A stretch of DNA of 36,960 bases from contig DQHT01000158.1 in NCBI GenBank assembly GCA_003531115.1, positions 1-36,960 on the forward strand. The letters run 5' to 3'. The notes under the pieces were generated by a model. The model was not told the origin of the DNA. It was given only the letters and a program-made list of their open reading frames with translations, and did not search any database. This document shows, one piece after another, positions 14,307 to 22,535 of the stretch. Within the stretch, counting starts at the first letter, position 1, and every line of letters starts with the position of its first letter. Both the position numbers and the translations under genes were made by a program. Source of the DNA: Bacteroidota bacterium. GTDB lineage: Bacteria; Bacteroidota; Bacteroidia; UBA8524.

Positions 14307-16574
14307 TTATGCGCCAACATTTCTGCGGATGATATTCAAAGCAGCTCCGGCTTTGAACCACTCGATCTGCTGCTCGTTGTAGCTATGATTGGCCAGGATG
14401 GTTTCCATGGTACCATCCTTATGATTTAAAACAATCTTTAAAGGAATATTGGGTGTAAAGGTGGTTAATCCGATGATGTCGATATCGTCATCCTCACGGA
14501 TCTTGTCGTAATCTTCAGGATTAGCGAAGGTAAGGGCAAGCATTCCCTGTTTTTTCAGGTTTGTTTCGTGGATTCGGGCAAACGATTTCACAATTACCGC
14601 TTTTACGCCCAGATGACGGGGTTCCATGGCCGCATGTTCGCGGGAAGAACCTTCCCCGTAGTTTTCATCGCCAACAACAATACTACCGATCCCTGCAGCT
14701 TTATAAGCACGCTGAACATCCGGAACGGTTCCGTATGCCTGGTGGATCATGCTTTTCACTTCATTGGTTTTTTCATTGAAGTAGTTTACGGCTCCGATCA
14801 GGAGGTTATTGGAAATGTTGTCGAGGTGACCACGAAACTTCAGCCATGATCCTGCCATGGAGATATGATCGGTGGTACATTTACCTTTGGCCTTGATAAG
14901 GAGTTTCAGTCCGATCAGGTCTATTCCTTCCCAGGCAGGGAATGGTTCCAGCAGTTGCAAACGTTTAGAAAAAGGGTCTACGAGAACACTCACCCCACTG
15001 CCGTCAACAGCCGGAGCCTGAAATCCCGCATCTTCCACGGCAAATCCACGTGGAGGAAGCTCATACCCTGTTGGCGGATCCAACTTAACCTGTTCGCCAT
15101 TTTCATTGGTGAGGGTATCCGTCAGGGGGTTAAAGCCCAGGTCACCGGCAATGGCTAATGCCGTTACCAGCTCAGGTGAACCTACAAAAGCAAAGGTATT
15201 CGGGTTTCCGTCCGCTCTTTTAGCGAAATTTCGGTTGAAAGAATGAACGATGGTATTTTTCTCCTGTTTTTCAGCGCCAACACGATTCCACATACCGATG
15301 CAGGGTCCGCAGGCATTGGCAAACACTTTGGCGCCAATTTTATAGAAAACATCGAGATAACCATCCCTTTCCGCAGTAAAACGAACTTGTTCCGAGCCGG
15401 GGTTAATGGCAAATTCTGATTTTATTTTTAAGTTTTTATCGGACACCTGCTGAGCCAGACTCACGGCCCTGCTTATGTCTTCGTAGGAAGAGTTGGTACA
15501 GGAACCGATCAGTCCCACTTCAATTTTGCTTGGCCAGCCATGTTTCAGGGCTTCCTCTTTCATCTGAGAGATAGGCGTGGCGATATCCGGAGAAAAAGGT
15601 CCGTTCAAATGCGGTTCGAGGGTATTGAGGTCGATCTCGATTACTTTATCGAAGTAGAGTTCAGGGTTGCTATACACTTCCGGATCTCCGGTGAGATGTT
15701 CGCTTATTTCATTGGCCATGGAAGCCACATCAGTTCGTCCTGTGGCCTGAAGGTAACGCGCCATACTCTCATCATAACCAAAAGTAGAGGTTGTTGCTCC
15801 GATCTCGGCGCCCATATTACAGATTGTTCCTTTTCCGGTACAGCTTAAGCTGAGGGCACCTTCGCCAAAATATTCCACGATAGCGCCTGTACCGCCTTTT
15901 ACAGTAAGGATACCAGCCACTTTAAGAATGATATCTTTTGCAGAAGCCCAGCCATTGAGTTTTCCGGTAAGTTTGATACCGATCAATTTCGGAAATTTAA
16001 GCTCCCAGGGAAGCCCGGCCATCACGTCGCAGGCATCGGCTCCGCCAACACCGATGGCCACCATGCCCAATCCGCCGGCATTCACCGTATGGGAGTCGGT
16101 ACCAATCATCATTCCACCCGGGAAGGCGTAATTTTCAAGAACTACCTGATGTATAATTCCCGCACCCGGCTTCCAGAAACCGAGGCCATATTTATTGGAA
16201 ACGGAAGCAAGAAAATCGAATACTTCTTTGCTTTCCTCGGTAGCCATGCGCAAGTCGGTTTCAGCTCCAACCTGGGCCATGATAAGGTGATCGCAATGTA
16301 CAGTAGAGGGCACAGCTACTTTAGGGCGACCGGCCTGCATAAACTGTAACAAGGCCATCTGGGCCGTTGCGTCCTGCATGGCCACACGGTCGGGGGCGAA
16401 GTCAACATACGAATTTCCCCGCTCATAAGCCTGGGTGGCTGAACCATCCCAGAGGTGGGTATAAAGAATTTTTTCGGAAAGGGTAAGCGGACGACCCACT
16501 ACTTTTCTGGCCGCTGCGACCCGCTCGGGAAAACGGCTGTACACCGCTTTTATCATGTCTAAATCGAAAACCAT
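14307..16574 (-). CDS. acn: Aconitate hydratase (mitochondrial type)
   Basis: Protein of 755 residues, the typical length of the mitochondrial-type aconitase of Bacteroidota. It isomerises citrate to isocitrate via cis-aconitate in the citric acid cycle. The three cluster-binding cysteines are visible: Cys359 in GSCTNS, and Cys422 and Cys425 in NACGPCIG. Substrate-binding elements include [13 protein letters not shown] (158-170) and the swivelling C-terminal domain motif [15 protein letters not shown]. The start is the ATG at 16574 ([12 protein letters not shown]). The frame extends to 16697, but that extension is only translation of intergenic DNA including the heptamer repeats. A perfect -7 element lies 32 nt upstream. 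Confidence 0.97.
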   Translation of the reverse strand: MVFDLDMIKAVYSRFPERVAAARKVVGRPLTLSEKILYTHLWDGSATQAYERGNSYVDFAPDRVAMQDATAQMALLQFMQAGRPKVAVPSTVHCDHLIMAQVGAETDLRMATEESKEVFDFLASVSNKYGLGFWKPGAGIIHQVVLENYAFPGGMMIGTDSHTVNAGGLGMVAIGVGGADACDVMAGLPWELKFPKLIGIKLTGKLNGWASAKDIILKVAGILTVKGGTGAIVEYFGEGALSLSCTGKGTICNMGAEIGATTSTFGYDESMARYLQATGRTDVASMANEISEHLTGDPEVYSNPELYFDKVIEIDLNTLEPHLNGPFSPDIATPISQMKEEALKHGWPSKIEVGLIGSCTNSSYEDISRAVSLAQQVSDKNLKIKSEFAINPGSEQVRFTAERDGYLDVFYKIGAKVFANACGPCIGMWNRVGAEKQEKNTIVHSFNRNFAKRADGNPNTFAFVGSPELVTALAIAGDLGFNPLTDTLTNENGEQVKLDPPTGYELPPRGFAVEDAGFQAPAVDGSGVSVLVDPFSKRLQLLEPFPAWEGIDLIGLKLLIKAKGKCTTDHISMAGSWLKFRGHLDNISNNLLIGAVNYFNEKTNEVKSMIHQAYGTVPDVQRAYKAAGIGSIVVGDENYGEGSSREHAAMEPRHLGVKAVIVKSFARIHETNLKKQGMLALTFANPEDYDKIREDDDIDIIGLTTFTPNIPLKIVLNHKDGTMETILANHSYNEQQIEWFKAGAALNIIRRNVGA

Positions 16575-16606
16575 AGTCTGAATTAAACTCCCTTTATGGA
16601 GGAGCG

Positions 16607-16614
16607 CAAATTTA
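16607..16614 (-). promoter_or_regulatory. -7 element of the aconitase gene
   Basis: Reverse-strand TAAATTTG matches TAnnTTTG exactly and lies 32 nt before the ATG at 16574. No clear -33 TTG is present at the standard spacing. Confidence 0.45.
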
Positions 16615-16670
16615 AGTTTTTCCGAGGGGAAATGCGAGGGGAACGGGTACTTTTTGGTCTCGGGATTTTG

Positions 16671-16698
16671 GACCATAGACCATGGACCATGGACCATG
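16671..16698 (+). repeat. Heptamer array A, four GACCATR units
   Basis: GACCATA followed by three GACCATG units, preceded by TTTTG and followed by GC. It lies in the gap between aconitase (start 16574) and the gene at 16814. The same layout recurs in inverted orientation at 17355-17382. The ATGs inside the units create false upstream starts for both neighbouring genes. Confidence 0.9.
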
Positions 16699-16813
16699 GC
16701 GATTAAGCTGGTTTGACAAGGGCGCTTTGATCAAAAATGAATGTACCAGCATACTTAAAATATGCGAAGAGCGTTTTAAGTCAAAATCCCTTCCCAATCG
16801 GAATTGCAATTAC

Positions 16814-17272
16814 ATGTCCAAAAGAAAAAAGTTCTTTTTACTTACTTTGATAATCATTTTATTCCCAATTGGGGTGTATGTTCTATTACCCACGGAAGGA
16901 CGTTTAAACTGTGAGTTCGGGACTCATTTTGATAATAATCTTGAAGTCCATTACTTTATTTCAGGAACAGGTAGAATTTATCAAATGATGGGAGATAACG
17001 ATGACGATCACTGGCCTTCACTAGCCGGAGGTTCAATCGAGGAACATGAAGTCATGGTTTTTATGGAACAGCTTAACCTCATATATTACGACAAAGAATA
17101 TTATGATTTCGTTTTGCAAGGATTGAATTCTTTGGCCGCCACAACTTTTCTGGAAAACAAATTTACGTTCTACGGATATACAAAAGATGAAAAGTACGGC
17201 TCTACTTTGCACATTACATTGACCAAAAAGCGAGAAGGATATAGCGTTTTTATTTCAAATGGATTTGATTAG
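16814..17272 (+). CDS. Hypothetical membrane-anchored or secreted protein
   Basis: Protein of 152 residues from the ATG at 16814. Residues 3-27 (KRKKFFLLTLIIILFPIGVYVLL) are a membrane anchor or uncleaved signal, so the remaining 125 residues should face the periplasm. An acidic GDNDDDHWPS stretch occurs near the middle, and the C-terminal half has beta-strands. I do not recognise the family. Codon use is AT-richer than in the neighbours and the gene is flanked by heptamer arrays in opposite orientation, which may hint at separate origin. The open frame upstream of 16814 includes the repeat and is not credible as coding. Confidence 0.65.
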   Translation: MSKRKKFFLLTLIIILFPIGVYVLLPTEGRLNCEFGTHFDNNLEVHYFISGTGRIYQMMGDNDDDHWPSLAGGSIEEHEVMVFMEQLNLIYYDKEYYDFVLQGLNSLAATTFLENKFTFYGYTKDEKYGSTLHITLTKKREGYSVFISNGFD

Positions 17273-17354
17273 AGATGCGCCCATAGAATAAGAGATCCCC
17301 TCATCTCCTCATACAAATGTCCATACCCCAACTACATCTCCCCTCACTATCAGC

Positions 17355-17382
17355 CATGGTCCATGGTCTATGGTCCATGGTC
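17355..17382 (-). repeat. Heptamer array B, four units, upstream of the gene at 17406
   Basis: On the forward strand: CATGGTC, CATGGTC, TATGGTC, CATGGTC, followed by CAAAA. In inverse orientation to array A the flanks agree (TTTTG before, GC after). The array ends 9 nt before the TATTTTTG -7 element of the next gene, so it occupies the -33 region. Confidence 0.9.
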
Positions 17383-17391
17383 CAAAACGCG

Positions 17392-17399
17392 TATTTTTG
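17392..17399 (+). promoter_or_regulatory. -7 element of the 100-aa gene
   Basis: TATTTTTG matches TAnnTTTG exactly and lies 6 nt upstream of the ATG at 17406. The -33 region is the heptamer array B; no TTG is present, and the TATGGTC unit sits at the expected place. Confidence 0.5.
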
Positions 17400-17405
17400 C
17401 CCCGG

Positions 17406-17708
17406 ATGAAAGCCGACCTCAACCAAATAGCCACTGAACTTGCGGCCAAAGATTTTAACCTGGAGCTGGTCCCGAACATGGAGGCTAGAGAAGTCCTGGC
17501 GGATCGGATCGCCTGGTTATTGGAAAATAATCCCATTTTACTCAAGAGTATTTTCTACCGTATCGATCTGAACGAGAGCTTGTTAGGGATGGCTTTGGTA
17601 AGTATGGAAGGAAGGGCCCTGCATTTGGAACTGGCGGATCAGGTGCTGGAAAGAATGCGCAAAAAGGCTGAATGGAGGCTTAAAACTTCACAACGAAATT
17701 TAGATTGA
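17406..17708 (+). CDS. Small helical cytoplasmic protein, unknown function
   Basis: Protein of 100 residues from the ATG at 17406 (MKADLNQIATELAAKDF). An ATG at 17370 inside the heptamer repeat would add 12 residues but lies upstream of the predicted -7 element. No signal peptide or membrane segment is seen. The sequence is rich in Leu, Glu and Ala and predicted mainly helical, ending in a basic ERMRKKAEWRLKTSQRN tail. I do not recognise a named domain; small proteins of this kind occur in Bacteroidota without known role. Its 3' end overlaps the convergent TonB-dependent receptor gene by 29 bp. Confidence 0.72.
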   Translation: MKADLNQIATELAAKDFNLELVPNMEAREVLADRIAWLLENNPILLKSIFYRIDLNESLLGMALVSMEGRALHLELADQVLERMRKKAEWRLKTSQRNLD

Positions 17709-20142
17709 TCCGGCGCGAAGTCAGGTAATTCGGTACCGCAAAGGTGGTTCCGGTAACATCGCGAACCCAGATATAAGAGGCTACGTTTTGCACCCCGAGC
17801 ACATTAAAAATATCCAGGCTTATCCAGGCTTCATCCACATGGCGGGCGAATTTTTTTCTTGCCGGACGGTCCGCTGAAATGATATCGCGTGAAAAACCAA
17901 TATCCAAACGGCGGTAAGGGGGTATTTTAAACTGGTCGGTATAGCGGAAATCCCCGGTTAGGAAATAGGGCATTCCGGTGCCGACCACCAGGTTAAGTGA
18001 CACTTTGTATTCCGGCCATTTTTCGAATTCATCCTGGAAAAATATGCCCAGATTCACCCTTTGGTCGGTAGGCCTGCGGAGGTAATCGGTGGTGATCTGT
18101 TCCCCCGCAGTATTGGTATAGGTGATCTTTTCTTTGGTTTGCATCACCGACAAGCTAAACCAGGATTCCAGCCCCTTTACAAACTCGCCGTTGACCCGGG
18201 TATCAATTCCAGCGGCATAACCTTTCGCACCGTTGTTGGCATAATAGCGGATACGCACATTTTCATACAGGTAGGGATCCAGGAAATCGAGCTGTTTGTA
18301 ATACATCTCGCCTGAAAACTTGAAGGGCCGTTTCCACATGCGGAAATAAAAATCCGTTCCTACCACATAATGGATGGAACGTTGGGCCAATAATGCGGTA
18401 TTCACATTTCCGGCAAGGTCCCGCATTTCGCGATAGAAGGGGGGTTGGTTATAAACGCCAACCGATGCCTTAAACAGGATGTCTCTTTTTTTCAGGGTGT
18501 CGGGCAAACTGTCGCGGCCATTAAACACCTTATTCGGTTCAAAGGAAAACTGAACACGCGGACTAACAATCGTTTGTCCGTTCAGGTCCCAATATTGGGC
18601 ACGAATACCGGTGTTCAGGACCATGGCGCTGGCTTTATTGAGTTCCCAGTTTTGTTGGATATAGCCGGAATAGCGGTTAGAGATGAGCGTGTTTCGGCTG
18701 CGAATGGTGCTAAAAAGGAAAAGTGAATCCTCCGGGTTAAGGGGAACAGAATAATCAACCGAGTCGTTGTATACCCATTCGTTCAGCACATCCCGAATGG
18801 CTTCGTGACGGTATTCCACGCCATAATTCAGGTGCCATATTCCTTTATAATAAGATGCCTTGGCACCTCCCGTATACATCTGTACTTCCAGTTCATTGCG
18901 GGCATGATTGATAAAATAGCCTGCTCCCCGGTTAAATTTGGCCTGCCCGAAGGTTGCCGAGCCCAGGTCTTTGTCCAATTCATCCAATCTATAGGCCCCT
19001 TCTACCGTATAAAACTCACGCTCGTTGCTGTATAAAGATGAACCAATGACACGCAGCTGAAAATAACGATTGGGCGTGTATTTTAAAGTCAGGGCATTGG
19101 TGCTGGTGGTATACTGCATCAGTTCACCTCCATTAAAAAACACGGTGAGTTGCAGGGCTTCGGTCACCGTTCCGAAAGATGTTACCTGGCTTTCGGGCAC
19201 AAACTGAAACTGGTTCTGGGCTATCCCTCCCAAAAAGCTTAACTGGGTTTTTGAGTTGAGCTCATAGGCCATTACCGTTTGCAGATCGAGGTAACGGGGT
19301 TTGTAATTTCCCTGTACATCCAGACTGCCAAACAAATAAGCGTTGGTGCGGTAGCGGGCTCCGACCAAATAACGAAAACGGGGCCCCACCTTGTCTTCAA
19401 CAAATACTGAAACCCCCAGCAAACTTACCCGTGCTCCCGTGGCAAAACTATCCGGCTCCCGGTATTTGACATCCAGAACCGATGCCATTTTATCTCCATA
19501 TTTAGCCTGAAACCCCCCGGCTGAAAAGGAAATATTCTCAACCAGATCCGGATTGATAAAACTTTGTCCCTCCTGTTGTCCGGAGCGGATCAGCTGAGGA
19601 CGATATACCTCGATATCATTGACATAGATGAGGTTTTCATCGTAATTCCCTCCACGAACATTAAACCCGGAAGATAATTCGTTGTTGCTGCTCACGACGC
19701 CCAGGGTTTTTAACAGACTCTCCACCCCGCCAATTGCTGAACTGAAGCGATCCAGTTCTTTCGAACGAATGCTGATCACGGTTGGGTTCGTTCGCGTTTT
19801 ATCGATGTTAATATCGACAGTAGGCGCAATATAGGTCGTTTGAATGCGGGCATTGATCGTTCTGCTTTCATTCTCGGCCAGAGGATCTATTTCCATAAAA
19901 AATCCCTTGCCCACATAAGAAAAGACGAGAACCAGTTTTTTATTGCTTTTAACTTTTATGGTGTAGCGTCCTTTATCATCGGTATAACTCCCGTCATTGG
20001 TTCCTTCCACATAAACATAGGCGCCTTCGAGAGGCGTTCCCAATGTCGAATCGCTCACGACTCCCTGAATAGTAGCCGTTTGCGCCTGAGCGACCAGATA
20101 AGTACAGATTAAAGAAAAAAGTAAAAGCGCAGTCCGCCTCAT
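17680..20142 (-). CDS. TonB-dependent receptor with carboxypeptidase-regulatory-like domain
   Basis: Protein of 820 residues from the ATG at 20142. Residues 1-20 are a signal peptide ending VAQA. Residues 22-110 form a CarboxypepD_reg-like domain (IQGVVSDSTLGTPLEGAYVYVEG... GSYTDDKGRYTIKV). The plug follows (SRSKELDRF-like segment, then GFNVRGGNYDENLIYVNDIEVYRP). The 22-strand barrel runs to the C-terminal INLNFVVKF with terminal aromatic residue. It is an outer-membrane transporter driven by the TonB-ExbBD complex. There is no SusD-like gene or other uptake gene beside it, so the ligand is unknown. No obvious TonB box is visible after the signal. It is probably expressed alone; the downstream gene is convergent and overlaps it by 29 bp. 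Confidence 0.94.
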   Translation of the reverse strand: MRRTALLLFSLICTYLVAQAQTATIQGVVSDSTLGTPLEGAYVYVEGTNDGSYTDDKGRYTIKVKSNKKLVLVFSYVGKGFFMEIDPLAENESRTINARIQTTYIAPTVDINIDKTRTNPTVISIRSKELDRFSSAIGGVESLLKTLGVVSSNNELSSGFNVRGGNYDENLIYVNDIEVYRPQLIRSGQQEGQSFINPDLVENISFSAGGFQAKYGDKMASVLDVKYREPDSFATGARVSLLGVSVFVEDKVGPRFRYLVGARYRTNAYLFGSLDVQGNYKPRYLDLQTVMAYELNSKTQLSFLGGIAQNQFQFVPESQVTSFGTVTEALQLTVFFNGGELMQYTTSTNALTLKYTPNRYFQLRVIGSSLYSNEREFYTVEGAYRLDELDKDLGSATFGQAKFNRGAGYFINHARNELEVQMYTGGAKASYYKGIWHLNYGVEYRHEAIRDVLNEWVYNDSVDYSVPLNPEDSLFLFSTIRSRNTLISNRYSGYIQQNWELNKASAMVLNTGIRAQYWDLNGQTIVSPRVQFSFEPNKVFNGRDSLPDTLKKRDILFKASVGVYNQPPFYREMRDLAGNVNTALLAQRSIHYVVGTDFYFRMWKRPFKFSGEMYYKQLDFLDPYLYENVRIRYYANNGAKGYAAGIDTRVNGEFVKGLESWFSLSVMQTKEKITYTNTAGEQITTDYLRRPTDQRVNLGIFFQDEFEKWPEYKVSLNLVVGTGMPYFLTGDFRYTDQFKIPPYRRLDIGFSRDIISADRPARKKFARHVDEAWISLDIFNVLGVQNVASYIWVRDVTGTTFAVPNYLTSRRINLNFVVKF

Positions 20143-20181
20143 GTTCACAATTAAGCAACGAGAAAGCAGCGAATATAGTGT

Positions 20182-20832
20182 TTATGCGAATTGCTTTAAT
20201 TGACGGATGGTCGAAAGCGGATCGGGGGAAGAGAAAACCGCATTGCCTGCCACCAGCACATCGGCCCCGGCTTTAACCAGCTTTTCAGCATTCGATTCGC
20301 TTACTCCGCCGTCTATCTCGATCAAAGCCTTCGAATTGGACCGAAGGATAAGCTCCTTAGCCTGGGCGATCTTTTTGTAGGTGTTTTCGATAAATTTTTG
20401 TCCGCCGAAACCCGGATTCACGCTCATCAATAGAACAAGGTCGATATCGCCGATGGTATCTTCAAGGACGGAAACGGGGGTATGTGGATTTAAGGCCACA
20501 CCCGCTTTCATGCCCAGTTGTTTGATGTTTTGCAGGCTGCGGTGAAGGTGGGTGCTGGCCTCGTAATGGATGCTCAATATTTCCGCTCCCGCATCTTTAA
20601 ATTCTTGGAAATAACGCTCGGGCTGAACGATCATCAAATGCACATCCAAAGGCTTTTTTGCATGTTTTTGCACCGCCTTCATTACCGGAAAACCGAAAGA
20701 GATATTCGGAACAAAAACGCCATCCATAATATCCACATGAAACCAGTCGGCCTCACTGGTATTGATCATTTCGATGTCGCGTTGGAGGTTTCCGAAGTCG
20801 GCGGAGAGAACCGAGGGAGCTAGTTTGAACAT
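20182..20832 (-). CDS. rpe: Ribulose-phosphate 3-epimerase
   Basis: Protein of 216 residues from the ATG at 20832 (MFKLAPSVLSADF); further upstream codons belong to the repeat element. It interconverts ribulose 5-phosphate and xylulose 5-phosphate in the pentose phosphate pathway. Family signatures are complete: LSADFGNL, WFHVDIMDGVFVPNISFG with the metal/catalytic His and Asp, VHLMIVQPERY, LLMSVNPGFGGQKFI for the phosphate loop and IEIDGGVSESNAEKL with the second catalytic Asp. A perfect -7 element lies 4 nt upstream. It lies upstream of the TonB receptor gene on the same strand, with 39 bp between the rpe stop and the receptor start. Confidence 0.96.
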   Translation of the reverse strand: MFKLAPSVLSADFGNLQRDIEMINTSEADWFHVDIMDGVFVPNISFGFPVMKAVQKHAKKPLDVHLMIVQPERYFQEFKDAGAEILSIHYEASTHLHRSLQNIKQLGMKAGVALNPHTPVSVLEDTIGDIDLVLLMSVNPGFGGQKFIENTYKKIAQAKELILRSNSKALIEIDGGVSESNAEKLVKAGADVLVAGNAVFSSPDPLSTIRQLKQFA

Positions 20833-20836
20833 GGTG

Positions 20837-20868
20837 CAAATGTAACTGAAGGAAGTTCCAAGTTCCAA
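20837..20868 (-). promoter_or_regulatory. rpe promoter containing two heptamers
   Basis: Reverse strand: TTG (20868-20866), 21-nt spacer, TACATTTG (20844-20837), CACC, then the ATG at 20832. The -33 TTG is part of a duplicated TTGGAAC unit (AGTTCCA at 20854-20860 and 20861-20867 on the forward strand). The array ends 9 nt before the -7 element. The message would be essentially leaderless. Confidence 0.55.
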
Positions 20869-21092
20869 GGCTTGCGCATGAGTATTTTCGCGCGGCGACG
20901 CGGCGATATTTGTTTTTGATGACAAGTATTGCTTACGCCAGAAGAAGACGCGGTTTTTTATTCGTCGGCAAACAAAACCGCGCCTCTATTCCGGCGTAAG
21001 CAATAAGCCGAGCAAACTCCAACTCCTTTGCGTCACCGCGCGAAATTACTCGTGCGTCAGCCTGCCTGAACCCTGAACCCATTACCCTGAAC
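20854..21092. repeat. Long imperfect inverted-repeat element capped by heptamers
   Basis: Left arm (forward) and right arm (reverse complement) share, in order, a heptamer array, GCGCA(T/C)GAGTA(T/A)TTTCGCGCGG, ATTGCTTACGCC and GCGGTTTT. The exact 12-bp pair is 20928-20939 with 20993-21004; the inner 8-bp pair is 20950-20957 with 20974-20981. The whole element is about 240 bp with arms of about 110 bp. It fills the gap between the rpe promoter and the DUF721 stop codon. No open frame of note lies in it, so it looks like a MITE- or BIME-like non-coding repeat. Confidence 0.8.
21065..21092 (-). repeat. Four-unit heptamer array (CCTGAAC type) next to the DUF721 stop codon
   Basis: CCTGAAC, CCTGAAC, CCATTAC and CCTGAAC in register on the forward strand. 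The array ends 4 nt from the stop codon (21097-21099) of the reverse-strand DUF721 gene and forms the outer end of the long inverted repeat. The reverse complement (GTTCAGG) resembles the array after the BI-1 gene. Confidence 0.8.
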
Positions 21093-21096
21093 CCCT

Positions 21097-21381
21097 TCAA
21101 TGCACCTCCAACCCCGTAACATACCCCTTCCCAAAGCGCTCCTCGATCAGGCTGAGGATCTGGTCTTTGGAATAACGCAGTTCCTGTTTTAGGGGGGCAG
21201 AGGAGATGGTAATATGCAATACGCCGTTTTTTAGGACGATCTTTTCGGTCTTTTTAGCAATGAGCGGGCCTACGATGGCTTCCCAGTCGCGGGTGAGGTT
21301 GACCTCATTGACCTTGCTTTTCAAGCGGTACATCTGAAGCAGGTCTTCCAAAACTTTACCAAGTGGTTTTATGTCGCTCAT
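21097..21381 (-). CDS. DUF721 domain protein
   Basis: Protein of 94 residues. It shows the DUF721 (DciA-like) pattern: LGKVLEDLLQMYRLKSKVNEVNL at the N-terminus, WEAIVGPLIAKKT at residues 33-45 and LHITISSAPLKQELRYSK at 55-72. The start codon overlaps the recF stop as ATGA, so the two are translationally coupled. In other bacteria DciA-type DUF721 proteins assist loading of the replicative helicase; the coupling with recF fits a role in DNA replication or repair, though the Bacteroidota form is untested here. Confidence 0.9.
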   Translation of the reverse strand: MSDIKPLGKVLEDLLQMYRLKSKVNEVNLTRDWEAIVGPLIAKKTEKIVLKNGVLHITISSAPLKQELRYSKDQILSLIEERFGKGYVTGLEVH

Positions 21382-22460
21382 GTTTCCAGTACAAATATCT
21401 CAGCTTTGCGACCGATTTCCGAGAAAATACTTTCCACGCGTTGTTTGTGGGTGTCGGTAAGGAAGATCTGTCCGAAATGATCCTGGGCGACCATTTGGAT
21501 CAGCCGTTCAGCGCGGTATTCGTCGAGTTTTTCAAAAATATCATCCAATAATAAAAAGGGTTTGATTCCGGTTTTTTCCTTCAAATAGTCGAATTGGGCC
21601 AGTTTTAAAGCGATGAGGTAGGTTTTTATCTGCCCCTGGGAGCCAAATTTTTTAAGCGGGAACCCTTTGAGACTAAACAGCAAATCGTCCTTGTGAAGCC
21701 CCCGGGTGGTCCGGCCCAGATCCAGGTCGGCATTATTATTTTCCATCAGCAAAGTAGCCATGTCGCCCGTTTCCAGGTCGCTTTCGTAGTTGAGTCCTAC
21801 CTCCTCTTCTTCCTGGGTGAGAACGGCATGATGCTCCTGAAAGGCCGGCAGGAAGGAGCTGATAAAGGCCTTACGTTGTTCATACAAATAGGCAGCCGGG
21901 GCGATAAGCTGGGCATTCAGGCTTTCCAGTAATAGGGTATCGACATAGCCTTTTTCATTAAAAATTTTGAGCTGTTTATTGCGCTGGTCCAGGGCTTTTT
22001 GGTAACGTAACAGATCATTCAGGTAGCGGGAATCGGTTTGGGAAAGGATCATATCCATAAACCGTCTGCGCTCTTCGCTGCCTTCATGGATGAGGCGGAT
22101 ATCTCCCGGTGCGATAAACACCACCGGCATTTTACCGATATGTTCAGCCAGACGGGCGTAAGGGTTTTTGTCGAATTGAAAGGTTTTTCCTTTTAAGCGG
22201 TCATATAAACAGGCCACTTCGTGCTGGCCATCCTTTTCCAGTTTGCCAAAAACGGAATAATAGGGGTCGCCGTGATAGATCGTATTGGCTTCGATGCTTT
22301 GGAAATAGCTCTTGCACATGCAAAGGGTATGAATGGCGTCGAGCACATTGGTTTTTCCCACCCCGTTTTTCCCACAGAAGGCGATCAAATCTCCCTGAAA
22401 ATCAAAACGATGATCCCGGTGATTTTTAAAAGAGAGCAAACGGAGTTGTATTAGCTGCAT
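21378..22460 (-). CDS. recF: DNA replication and repair protein RecF
   Basis: Protein of 360 residues from the ATG at 22460 (MQLIQLRLLSFKNHRD). It is an SMC-like ABC ATPase that binds gapped DNA and helps RecOR load RecA. Visible features: Walker A GKNGVGKT at residues 30-37; the RecF motif MPVVFIAPGDIRLIHEGSEERRRFMD; the ABC signature region KFGSQGQIKTYLIALKLAQ; Walker B PFLLLDDIFEKLDEYR; and the D-loop/His-switch region IFLTDTHKQR. The length is normal. The gene is divergent from pdhA, with 75 bp between the starts, and coupled to DUF721 downstream. Confidence 0.97.
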   Translation of the reverse strand: MQLIQLRLLSFKNHRDHRFDFQGDLIAFCGKNGVGKTNVLDAIHTLCMCKSYFQSIEANTIYHGDPYYSVFGKLEKDGQHEVACLYDRLKGKTFQFDKNPYARLAEHIGKMPVVFIAPGDIRLIHEGSEERRRFMDMILSQTDSRYLNDLLRYQKALDQRNKQLKIFNEKGYVDTLLLESLNAQLIAPAAYLYEQRKAFISSFLPAFQEHHAVLTQEEEEVGLNYESDLETGDMATLLMENNNADLDLGRTTRGLHKDDLLFSLKGFPLKKFGSQGQIKTYLIALKLAQFDYLKEKTGIKPFLLLDDIFEKLDEYRAERLIQMVAQDHFGQIFLTDTHKQRVESIFSEIGRKAEIFVLET

Positions 22461-22486
22461 GGTCAAATCTTTCCTGCCTCTTGCCA

Positions 22487-22517
22487 ATTGTGGAATAGCT
22501 AAAAAAAACTATTTTTG
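22487..22517 (+). promoter_or_regulatory. Promoter of the pdhA-TPR-ribH operon
   Basis: ATTG (22487-22490), a 19-nt spacer and TATTTTTG (22510-22517) match the Bacteroidota TTG/TAnnTTTG consensus. Transcription would start near 22523, giving a leader of about 13 nt before the ATG at 22536. Confidence 0.6.
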
Positions 22518-22535
22518 CGCTTCCCATAAAGTGCC

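Noticed and set aside
16574..16697. N-terminal extension of aconitase to a start at 16697
   Set aside because: The extension is encoded by heptamer repeats and lies upstream of a perfect -7 element; aconitase normally begins near [11 protein letters not shown].
16671..17382. Integron- or transposon-like cassette between arrays A and B
   Set aside because: As a firm call it is unsupported: no recombinase or transposase, no target duplication, no attC-like structure. Kept only as a low-level hypothesis.
17680..20142. Polysaccharide utilisation locus around the TonB receptor
   Set aside because: No SusD homologue, glycoside hydrolase or associated regulator is present beside it.
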